Under the pieces are notes generated by a model, which had not been told where the DNA came from, ran no database searches, and worked only from the letters and a program-made list of their open reading frames with translations. The position numbers were made by a program, and so were the translations under genes. A DNA stretch of 64,000 bases, taken from the NCBI RefSeq assembly GCF_008370685.1, contig NZ_VTZU01000010.1, forward strand, positions 52,672-116,671. Direction: 5' to 3'. Source of the DNA: Aquimarina sp. RZ0 (GTDB lineage: Bacteria; Bacteroidota; Bacteroidia; Flavobacteriales; Flavobacteriaceae). Shown one piece after another: positions 17,944 through 25,141 of this stretch; the first letter of the stretch is position 1; the number at the start of each line of letters is the position of its first letter.

Positions 17944-19065
17944 ATGGATCTTAAAGAATCAAAAAGTCACGTTTTAGACTTACCAATATTAAAACACTTC
18001 GATGATGAAAAAGGAGAAATATCCTTAAATCCTAATAAATGGAGAAACGGAGAAAAAGGATTAAATGCATTTCTAAAAATAGCATTGTTTGCTGGTTTAG
18101 GTTATGCTGCCTGGGTATACGTCTTACCTCCTCTTTTTACTGCATTAGGACAAGTTATCGCACTTGCTGGTGTAGCAGTATTTGTGATCTTTTTTATATT
18201 GATGCTTCCCGTTATCTTTAAGTTTTTAAGAAGAGTTACCAGAGGTATTCATAAATCTCTTATCAAACACGATCCTTTTGGGGAGCTGGAAGATCAAAAA
18301 TTAAAAATGCTTCAGAATAGAAAAATATTCAAAGAATCCAAAGCTAAGATTAAAGCACTCAAGAATGGAATGGAGAATGAAGCCTACAAAGCAGAAAAAG
18401 AAGCAAAAGACTTTCAGGATCAGGTAGTGGCACTACAGAAACATGCAGAAAAAATTCGTTCCAAAATGGAAGCGATTGTTGCAGAAAAAGGAAGTGCAGG
18501 AAAAGATACGGACGAATATGTAGAATTGCATAGTGCTCTGGCAAAAAAACTATCTCAATCTCAGCAAATTGCTCACCAACTTAAACAGAGTAAAAGCTTT
18601 ATTCAAAAATATGGAAGTAGAGCCAGCGTAATGGGCAAATTAGATAGAAAACTTACGCTCGCAGGAACTGCCATAGATATCAAAATTTCTGATTTTGAAG
18701 TAACCATAAAAATGTTACAAAAAGAATATGAATTTGCCAAAACGGCAAGAGCAGCTACAGATGGTGCTAAGTCTGCGATGCTATTCACTAAGGACTGGGA
18801 ACTGGAATATGCGCTTGATGTAATTACAGAAACCATTGCTATTGATATTGCGAGAACACAAGAAAACCTATCTGATATTGATACATTGACCTCTAAGTAT
18901 GATGTAGATAGTGATGAATTATATTCTCAATTAGACACCTTGGCAGATAAAATTAAGACAGGAAAAGATTTTATTCCTGAAGCAAAGAAATATAATAATC
19001 CTAACTATAAACTTACTGCAGAAGACAAACAAGAAAGTGGTGGTTTTGGTAATATGTTTGACTAA
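17944..19065 (+). CDS. Membrane-anchored coiled-coil protein (PspA-like architecture)
   Basis: A 373-residue protein. Two membrane helices lie at about residues 40-62 and 67-90 (AFLKIALFAGLGYAAWVYVL and LAGVAVFVIFFILMLPVIF). They are followed by a long alpha-helical, largely coiled-coil domain from about 110 to 340, and a short Gly-rich tail. The charged coiled-coil body with repeated KAxKxAKxFQxQVVALQKHAEK segments recalls PspA/IM30-type membrane-stress proteins in form, but no homology is claimed. It follows the soluble coiled-coil gene by 9 bases and precedes the binding-protein fusion by 19, so these three are almost certainly one transcript. Confidence 0.8.
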   Translation: MDLKESKSHVLDLPILKHFDDEKGEISLNPNKWRNGEKGLNAFLKIALFAGLGYAAWVYVLPPLFTALGQVIALAGVAVFVIFFILMLPVIFKFLRRVTRGIHKSLIKHDPFGELEDQKLKMLQNRKIFKESKAKIKALKNGMENEAYKAEKEAKDFQDQVVALQKHAEKIRSKMEAIVAEKGSAGKDTDEYVELHSALAKKLSQSQQIAHQLKQSKSFIQKYGSRASVMGKLDRKLTLAGTAIDIKISDFEVTIKMLQKEYEFAKTARAATDGAKSAMLFTKDWELEYALDVITETIAIDIARTQENLSDIDTLTSKYDVDSDELYSQLDTLADKIKTGKDFIPEAKKYNNPNYKLTAEDKQESGGFGNMFD

Positions 19066-19084
19066 TTAAAAATTAAATTAAAAA

Positions 19085-20899
19085 ATGGGTAAAATTTTAC
19101 GGACAAAGAAATTAACTACACTATCAGAATTGATTATTGTACTTATTTTGTTAGGAGGTATTCTTGGGGCTGTCTACTATTTCGCACCGGGACTAAGAGT
19201 AGGAGAAGCTAAGCAACTGGATGAATTAAATATAGATAAAAATGAAGTAAACAATGTAACTACTTCAGAAAAATTAGGATTACCATCCAATAGTCTTTCG
19301 GGAGAAGTAAAAAAGAAACCGTTGGTAAGAATGGCGGCATATGCCTGGAATGCACAATCTGGTATAATCGTGTCTAATGGAGGGCCTAAAACAACCAAGG
19401 GTTCTTTAATGGAACAAAATGGTGTCAATCTAGAAATCATTCGTCAGGACTGGCTATCAGAGCTTAGAAATATGCAGATGAAATTTATAGAAGAGTTTGA
19501 TCGTGGAGAAGAGTTTCCGGATGCAGACAAAAGTGCATTTGCTATCATGATGATGGGAGATGGAGCACCTTTCTATATCAGTACTATGCAACAAGCACTA
19601 GATGATAAGTTTGGAAAAGATAAATATCACGTACAGGTAGTAGGTGCGGTGGGACTTAGTTACGGAGAGGATAAACTGATAGGTCCTCCAAGCTGGAAAG
19701 TAGATCCCAAAAGTATGAAAGGATCTTTGATTTCTGCTGTATTAGGTGATGGTGACTGGGTAACTGCACTTAATTATGCATTTGCGAATGGCCTAAAAGT
19801 AAATCCTGATGTAACCACCTATGATCCTGATGCTGTAAACTTCTATCCTTCTCAGGATGATGACTATATTAAATCCGCAGAAGAGTTAATTAAATCTCAG
19901 AAAGCAGGCTGGACAGTTCCTCTAAAAGAAGTTAAAAATGGAAAACTGACAGGAAAAACCATTAATAAAAAAGTAGATGGCTGTGCTACCTGGACACCTG
20001 GAGACAAAATGGTTTTTGATGCGCTAAGTGGATTTACTGATATTATTTCTACCAAAGAATTTAATAATCAGATGGCTACTACTGTAATCGCAGTAAAAGA
20101 ATGGTCTATCAAACATCCGGAGATTGTAAGTAATATTCTAAAATCAGCATTGACCGCTTCTAATCAAATGAAACAATATGATGATTGGAGAGTAAGAGCA
20201 TCCGAAGCGATTGCTAAAACGTATGATCTGGAAACACCAAAATACTGGTATGATATGTTTAAAGGTCAGAAAGGAAGTAAAAATGGTATCGAATATAATA
20301 TGGGCGGCTCCAGAGTATTCAATTATGCTGATGTAATGCAGTATTACGGTATAACAGATGGTACAAATAGGTACAAGGCTGTTTATAATCAGGTATCTTC
20401 TTATCTGAGTGAGCTAAACCCATTTGGTTTTAATGAATCCGTAAAAAGAATTGTACCCTATGACGAGGCAGTGAATTTATATTTCTTAAAAAACATAAAC
20501 GATATCGATGCGGGTACAGCCTATAAAGCAGATTATTCTAAAAAAGCTGAAGAAGTATTGGCCTCGGGAGAATGGAATATTAATTTTGATACAGGAAGTG
20601 CTAATATATCCTCATCTTCTGCAGCAACAATCGAGACGATTTATAACCTCCTCATACAAGCTGAGGATACTAAACTAAGATTAGAAGGACATACTGATAA
20701 TACGGGTTCTACAGAATCTAACTATGACTTATCACAAAGAAGAGCACAGGCAGTTGTTAATTTCTTAAGAAAAAAAGGAATTCCGCAATCACGATTCCAA
20801 TCTGTAATTGGTAAAGGAGAAGATGAGCCTATTGCCAATAATGGAACGAATAGTGGTAAAGCAAAAAATAGACGAGTCGTTATTACCTTGCTTAAATAA
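19085..20899 (+). CDS. ABC substrate-binding protein fused to a C-terminal OmpA peptidoglycan-binding domain
   Basis: A 604-residue protein. Residues 14-34 are an uncleaved N-terminal helix (TLSELIIVLILLGGILGAVYYF). Residues about 75-470 resemble an NMT1/phosphate-type periplasmic binding protein (VRMAAYAWNAQSGIIVSNGGP; FAIMMMGDGAPFYIS). Residues about 490-604 are an OmpA domain with LRLEGHTDNTGSTESNYDLS, QRRAQAVVNFL and a closing NRRVVITL. The OmpA motif binds diaminopimelate in peptidoglycan, so the solute receptor is held between inner membrane and cell wall. This fusion is rare for ABC systems. A strong terminator hairpin (20917-20973) separates it from the permease and ATPase genes that should complete the transporter. 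Confidence 0.9.
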   Translation: MGKILRTKKLTTLSELIIVLILLGGILGAVYYFAPGLRVGEAKQLDELNIDKNEVNNVTTSEKLGLPSNSLSGEVKKKPLVRMAAYAWNAQSGIIVSNGGPKTTKGSLMEQNGVNLEIIRQDWLSELRNMQMKFIEEFDRGEEFPDADKSAFAIMMMGDGAPFYISTMQQALDDKFGKDKYHVQVVGAVGLSYGEDKLIGPPSWKVDPKSMKGSLISAVLGDGDWVTALNYAFANGLKVNPDVTTYDPDAVNFYPSQDDDYIKSAEELIKSQKAGWTVPLKEVKNGKLTGKTINKKVDGCATWTPGDKMVFDALSGFTDIISTKEFNNQMATTVIAVKEWSIKHPEIVSNILKSALTASNQMKQYDDWRVRASEAIAKTYDLETPKYWYDMFKGQKGSKNGIEYNMGGSRVFNYADVMQYYGITDGTNRYKAVYNQVSSYLSELNPFGFNESVKRIVPYDEAVNLYFLKNINDIDAGTAYKADYSKKAEEVLASGEWNINFDTGSANISSSSAATIETIYNLLIQAEDTKLRLEGHTDNTGSTESNYDLSQRRAQAVVNFLRKKGIPQSRFQSVIGKGEDEPIANNGTNSGKAKNRRVVITLLK

Positions 20900-20916
20900 A
20901 TACTCGCTAAGCACAT

Positions 20917-20973
20917 AAAGCTGCCTCTGAATTATATACAAGTCAAGTATATCCAGTCAGGGCAGCTTTTTTT
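20917..20973 (+). terminator. Terminator or attenuator inside the ABC operon
   Basis: Outer stem AGCTGCC/GGCAGCT, middle CTGA/TCAG, inner ATATAC/GTATAT around AAGTCAA, then T7. It is a strong intrinsic terminator 18 bases after the binding-protein gene and 19 before the permease, and probably lowers permease/ATPase expression. Confidence 0.7.
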
Positions 20974-20991
20974 AATAACCAAAACCGTATT

Positions 20992-21762
20992 ATGAAACAT
21001 CTATTTAAACCGTTTGAAGTAGTCAGTAGAAATAATCGATTACTGATTACGCTATTTTGGATTGTATTAGTAGTCGTATTCTGGTTTATTTCCAGTATGG
21101 GCGAAAGACATTTGTTTCCTTCTCCTGGACAGGTATTTACAGGTTTCACAGAACTCTACAATGAAGGATTGGTAGTCCATATTTTTAGTTCTCTTTGGTT
21201 ATGTCTAAAAGCGATATTGATTGCAGTAGTTATTTCTTTAATTTTCACATATTTATCTACAATCCCTATCATAAAACCAATAGCAAATACTCTGAGTAAA
21301 GGCAGATACCTCCCGCTTACCGGAATAACTTTTTATCTTGCCATTTTAATCAACGATGCCAGAACCATGCAGGTATGGGTTCTAGTAGTGTTTATGAGCA
21401 CCTACCTGACAACATCCTTGCTAAGTATGATCAGTAGTATTGATCAGGAAGAGTTTGATCATGCCAGATCCTTACAATGTAATAGATGGGAAGTATTATG
21501 GGAAGTTGTAATAAAAGGTAGAATTGATCATGTTATTGAGGTTATCAGGCAAAACCTTGCCATTGTATGGATGATGCTGGTTACAGTAGAATCAATACTG
21601 GTAGCAGCAGGCGGTTTAGGTTTTCTAATTAAAAACTCGGACAAATTCATGAATCACGGGAGAATTATTGCATTACAGATTGTCATACTTCTTGTGGGAC
21701 TCTCGATAGATTTTGTCCTGGATTACTTAAGAAAAGTATTTTTTAGATATTCCAAAATATAA
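20992..21762 (+). CDS. ABC transporter permease (SsuC/TauC type)
   Basis: A 256-residue inner-membrane permease with about six helices. The binding-protein-dependent transport signature for ATPase docking is at about residues 150-180: EEFDHARSLQCNRWEVLWEVV (EAA-loop-like, E...A...G replaced by a Cys-Asn variant). The N-terminal LFPSPGQVFTGF is typical of nitrate/sulfonate/taurine-class permeases. It is followed by its ATPase after 4 bases. The partner binding protein is the OmpA fusion immediately upstream. The EAA loop lacks the usual central Gly, which is a mild oddity. Confidence 0.88.
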   Translation: MKHLFKPFEVVSRNNRLLITLFWIVLVVVFWFISSMGERHLFPSPGQVFTGFTELYNEGLVVHIFSSLWLCLKAILIAVVISLIFTYLSTIPIIKPIANTLSKGRYLPLTGITFYLAILINDARTMQVWVLVVFMSTYLTTSLLSMISSIDQEEFDHARSLQCNRWEVLWEVVIKGRIDHVIEVIRQNLAIVWMMLVTVESILVAAGGLGFLIKNSDKFMNHGRIIALQIVILLVGLSIDFVLDYLRKVFFRYSKI

Positions 21763-21766
21763 CTAT

Positions 21767-22594
21767 ATGAATTACAGCAAAGAAAGCACATTACTCTATG
21801 TAGAAAACTTAAGTGTTGCATATGGTGATAAAATAGTAATTAAGGACATTAATTTTGTGGAAAAAGATGTTATTAGAGAAAACAATGTAACTGGTCAGAT
21901 AATTGCTGTAGTAGGACGTTCTGGAAGAGGGAAATCAACACTATTCAGAGCACTCACGGGATTGGTTAAACCCACTACAGGTAAAATACTTATTGCAGAT
22001 ACGACTACAGGAATAGAAAATGATGCCAAAGAAGTGCACGAAGGAGATATTGGATTTGTTGATCAAAAATATACACTATTTAGAAATAAAACTGTGTACC
22101 AGGCATTCATGTTTGCATTACGCAAAAAAGATATTTCTAAAGAAGAAAAGCATTCTAAAATAATGGACTACCTTACAGAATGGGGATTAGAAAAGGCAAA
22201 AGACCAATATCCAAATGAACTATCTGGAGGACAACGACAGCGAACAGCAATTATCGAACAGATTTTATGTTCGGGACATTATATGGTATTAGACGAACCG
22301 TTTTCTGGATTGGATGTTGGCAATATTCAGGATGTCAAAAACGCATTTAATTTAATTACTTCAACGCACGAATATAATACTGTTATCTATTCCACTCACG
22401 ATATCGAACTGGCCGTAGAGTTAGCAGATAGTATATATGTAATAGGTTACCCTACCATCGACGGAAAAATAGAAGAATATGGAACAATCGTCAAACACAT
22501 TGACATGAAAGAAATCAATCTTGCCTGGAAAGATTTCGGGATGGATCATATCGAAGTAGTAAAGCAAATAAAAGAAGTAATGCTTAATTCCTAG
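21767..22594 (+). CDS. ABC transporter ATP-binding protein
   Basis: A 275-residue cytosolic ABC ATPase. Walker A is GRSGRGKST (about residues 48-56), with Arg in place of the usual Ala/Gly-Ser. The Q-loop is VDQKYTLF, the signature NELSGGQRQRTAI (about 146-158), Walker B YMVLDEPFSGLD, and the switch His is in IYSTHD. It is closest in plan to the SsuB/ThiZ group paired with SsuC-like permeases. It is the last gene of the cluster, 4 bases after the permease. Downstream lie repeats and no obvious terminator. Confidence 0.9.
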   Translation: MNYSKESTLLYVENLSVAYGDKIVIKDINFVEKDVIRENNVTGQIIAVVGRSGRGKSTLFRALTGLVKPTTGKILIADTTTGIENDAKEVHEGDIGFVDQKYTLFRNKTVYQAFMFALRKKDISKEEKHSKIMDYLTEWGLEKAKDQYPNELSGGQRQRTAIIEQILCSGHYMVLDEPFSGLDVGNIQDVKNAFNLITSTHEYNTVIYSTHDIELAVELADSIYVIGYPTIDGKIEEYGTIVKHIDMKEINLAWKDFGMDHIEVVKQIKEVMLNS

Positions 22595-22599
22595 TAAAC

Positions 22600-22675
22600 T
22601 ACTTCGGGGCAAGCCCACGATACATGTATTGAAAAAAACATTTTGATTTCGAGACAAACCTCCTGTAGCATTTAA
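22600..22675. repeat. CGGGG/CTCGATTATCGAG palindromic repeat, copy 2 left part
   Basis: The left part matches copy 1 (CTTCGGGGCAAGCCCACGA ... TTTTGATTTCGAGACAAACCTC ... GCATTTAA). The right part (GCCTCGATTATCGAGTAAAA) is at 22835-22854, pushed away by an inserted 156-bp element. Confidence 0.65.
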
Positions 22676-22831
22676 GAGTATATTTAAAAAGAATACAAAT
22701 TGAAAATCAATAGTTTGAGGTTCTGAGTACACTTCAAATGATGAGTATATCGAGCTATTTACATTAATTTGAAGTAACCTCACGGTTCTTAAAATATTTG
22801 TTTTCCAGAAATAAGGTTTTTAAACAAGCTC
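22676..22831. mobile_element. 155-bp-class palindromic element (MITE-like), copy 1, nested
   Basis: The ends GAGTATATTTAAAAAG and GGTTTTTAAACAAGCTC are imperfect inverted repeats. Internal arms ACTTCAAAT / ATTTGAAGT also pair. It is flanked by TAA on both sides (22673-22675 and 22832-22834). Removing it with one TAA restores the uninterrupted repeat seen at 12821-12915, so it is a genuine insertion. It encodes no protein. Confidence 0.65.
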
Positions 22832-22834
22832 TAA

Positions 22835-22854
22835 GCCTCGATTATCGAGTAAAA
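22835..22854. repeat. CGGGG/CTCGATTATCGAG palindromic repeat, copy 2 right part
   Basis: GCCTCGATTATCGAGTAAAA, the displaced end of the repeat that begins at 22600. Confidence 0.6.
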
Positions 22855-22941
22855 TTACACCATTCTTTTTCTAAAAAAATATAATAATAAGCGGCTGTAT
22901 AAAACGCATTGGAAGTTTTTTAAATATTTTTTTATTTAAAA

Positions 22942-23167
22942 TTTGGATTTCATCACAACTTCCCCTCATATTTGCACTATAAATGACAATAAATAAAGCA
23001 CATATTAATCCTAAATCACTGTTAAATCAGTGTGAATATCGTTGGAAAAACAGATTGTTCCATCGAAATCAGGCGTTTTGTAGCTGTTTTAATCCTCAAA
23101 CATGAAGTGATTTAAAACAAAAACTATATAAAACTACAAGCGCCCAATAAAATGGGCGCTTTTTTTA
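22942..23167 (+). ncRNA. Short transcription unit U2a with 40-codon frame
   Basis: The promoter TTTG (22942-22945), N21, CATATTTG (22967-22974) is homologous to that of U1a. The terminator at 23139-23167 closes the unit. An ATG at 22983 opens a 40-residue frame (MTINKAHINPKSLLNQCEYR..., with three Cys and a basic centre) ending at 23105. The ATG lies only 9 bases after the -7 box, so translation would be almost leaderless. An RNA product of about 185 nt is the alternative. Confidence 0.45.
23139..23167 (+). terminator. Intrinsic terminator of unit U2a
   Basis: Perfect 8-bp stem AGCGCCCA / TGGGCGCT with an ATAAAA loop and T8. It is near-identical to 9881-9910. Confidence 0.8.
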
Positions 23168-23349
23168 TTAAAAATTTTAAAAAAATGTATAAAAATTAAT
23201 TGACACATAAAAAGCAGTATTTGGAAAGTAAGCATCAGAAAAGCAGATAGTTGCCAAAAAATCCACTATCAGTTAAAAAACTGACAGGAATTCTTATGCT
23301 CAAAATTAAACACAATATACTGATTGTCAATATTTTAAATCAAAAAATG

Positions 23350-23621
23350 TTTGGAGATTTAAAAAATGTTTTGATCTTTGCATAGCAATCAGAATTAAAA
23401 CAGGAATTAATATTGATTGCACTATTTATAACAATAAAAAATAATAAAATGACACCTACAATTTCACTTCATAATCTGACCCGCCTCTTTAGTAAACAAA
23501 GAGAATATTGTTCGGGCGTGAACATACACGGTATCTTTTATCCAAACAAAATATCTATAAGAATATAACTTATATATAATAGCAAGATATAAAAGGTGCC
23601 CTGATAAGGCACCTTTTTTTA
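23350..23621 (+). ncRNA. Short transcription unit U2b with 39-codon frame
   Basis: The promoter is TTTG (23350-23353), N19, GATCTTTG (23373-23380). A frame of 39 codons at 23449-23568 reads MTPTISLHNLTRLFSKQREY..., and the unit ends at a terminator at 23593-23621. The segment CTATCAGTTAAAAAACTGACAGGAATTCT upstream (about 23270) recurs before U1b. The peptide does not resemble that of U1b. Confidence 0.45.
23593..23621 (+). terminator. Intrinsic terminator of unit U2b
   Basis: AAGGTGCC (23593-23600) pairs with GGCACCTT (23608-23615), followed by T-run. Confidence 0.8.
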
Positions 23622-23984
23622 TGCGCATAGTTCATTGACATATATTAACCTGAGTTTCGAATAATTCCAAGGGCGTCAGTTTGACTGAAATTCTGATAAC
23701 CGTTTTGTATAGAAAACAAGCTTTTTGGGCTTAAAAACCTATTCGCGATGTACTTTCCCTTTATCAAAGCATTCGAATTAAAGGTTTTTAATCTTCTAGA
23801 TTAATAGAAACTCTAGTTATTAATACCATTCATTCTTTGAATTTATTACAAAAGGAAAAAACAATATTTAATCGATAGATCTATTACCTGACTTGTATTA
23901 TAAAAGTGTTACGTTCAGAATTTTGATTCTCAATGACAGCACTTATATCAAATCAATATGGTATACCCTTTCGGATTACTAAAA

Positions 23985-24056
23985 TGAGGTATAACTCAGT
24001 GGCAGAGTGCCGCGCTTATATCGCGGGAGTCTTGGGTTCGATTCCCAATACCTCAA
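23985..24056 (+). tRNA. tRNA-Ile, anticodon UAU (copy 1)
   Basis: Full cloverleaf of 72 nt without encoded CCA. Acceptor TGAGGTA/TACCTCA, T8 A9, D-stem ACTC/GAGT with loop AGTGGCA, anticodon stem CCGCG/CGCGG with loop CTTATAT (anticodon TAT, codon AUA), T-stem TTGGG/CCCAA with loop TTCGATT, discriminator A. Most bacteria read AUA with a lysidine-modified CAU tRNA, so a UAU species is unusual. The copy at 40561 differs at one acceptor base pair and at position 26. Confidence 0.85.
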
Positions 24057-24196
24057 CAATTTAGTCCCTGACAGAAACAACAAAACACATTCATTAACAT
24101 CTAAAAAAAACAGCAATTATGAAATACATTTTATTACAAAATCTTTTTAAAAAAAATACTACCTAAAAATTAATACATCAATGAAAATTAAACATC

Positions 24197-24361
24197 ATGA
24201 AAACACAGCTTATTACTACCAAAGAAAAAAGAAAAAATAATATCCATCAGTTACTTACAAAATGGATTACTATGTATATCAATGCTATGACAAAGGCATT
24301 ATATCCTGATACAGCAACTTCAAAGAATAAAAATGATAAAAACCGTTTTTTTCATAAATAG
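24197..24361 (+). CDS. Small basic protein of 54 residues
   Basis: The frame starts MKTQLITTKEKRKNNIHQLL and ends with a Lys/Asn-rich tail before TAG at 24361. It is rich in Lys (about 11), with one amphipathic helix over WITMYINAMTKAL; no signal peptide or known family. A perfect 16-bp terminator stem begins 12 bases after the stop, which supports a real transcript end here. It lies between the tRNA and a convergent minus-strand gene. Confidence 0.4.
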   Translation: MKTQLITTKEKRKNNIHQLLTKWITMYINAMTKALYPDTATSKNKNDKNRFFHK

Positions 24362-24373
24362 AATACACTATAC

Positions 24374-24409
24374 ATAAACAACTCACTTTAATAAAAGTGA
24401 GTTGTTTAT
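24374..24409. terminator. Bidirectional intrinsic terminator
   Basis: Perfect 16-bp stem ATAAACAACTCACTTT / AAAGTGAGTTGTTTAT around AATA, between convergent genes. Confidence 0.8.
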
Positions 24410-24458
24410 AAATTCTGATTAAATAAAGTATACTTTTAAAACAGGCTGTAACTTGCCT

Positions 24459-24938
24459 TTATTTTTTGTACAAGTAAAACTTTTTTTTCATTAAAAATAC
24501 AGGTTGATAGGTAAAGAAAATGGCCAAAATACCAGCTAAAGAAACCTGAAATATAATCACTCCATTTTTCTCAAAAAATAAATCATACCCTAATGATATC
24601 AGCAATAGAAAAAAACAAGTTATACCCACCAATAATATAAATATCCCATTAAAAATACTCACCTTAAAGGCATAACGTAGCCATTTAAAATTCTTTATGA
24701 ATTCAAATGGTAATTTTCCTTTTTCAACCTCTTTATATACATGTTTCACAGAATCCATAGTGACAAAAAAAGGTAAAAGGAATGCAAGAGGAAGAAATAC
24801 TTTGACCAATGATTGCTCTCCTTCTATGACTCTTAACGCCTCATAATTCTTGAGTGCAAAAAACTGAATTACAAAATTCAATATAATATTAATCATAAAA
24901 TTGATTATGGCTCTCTTAAAAAGAAATCGATTCAACAT
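24459..24938 (-). CDS. Four-helix membrane protein of unknown function
   Basis: A 159-residue inner-membrane protein with hydrophobic stretches at about residues 10-30, 47-65, 93-118 and 127-148, and a basic C-terminus. No family recognised. It lies 200 bases downstream of the glycosyltransferase gene on the same strand, so it may be a late gene of the biosynthetic cluster (for example for export or membrane placement of a glycolipid), or independent. Confidence 0.7.
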   Translation of the reverse strand: MLNRFLFKRAIINFMINIILNFVIQFFALKNYEALRVIEGEQSLVKVFLPLAFLLPFFVTMDSVKHVYKEVEKGKLPFEFIKNFKWLRYAFKVSIFNGIFILLVGITCFFLLLISLGYDLFFEKNGVIIFQVSLAGILAIFFTYQPVFLMKKKFYLYKK

Positions 24939-25141
24939 ACTTTTTTATTTCATAGCTAATACCATTTCTGATTCAAAATTACTCCAGTCAACTTTGCTTT
25001 TTATTCTGAGTATTTTAAAACCAGAAATGGTCTAATTCATTATTTTCAAATATTCTTCTATTCTTTCATGAAGATATAAATTTCTTCAACAGACACCTCG
25101 ACGTGTCTGTGAATCAGGAACAACATATGAGACTCCCTTTT

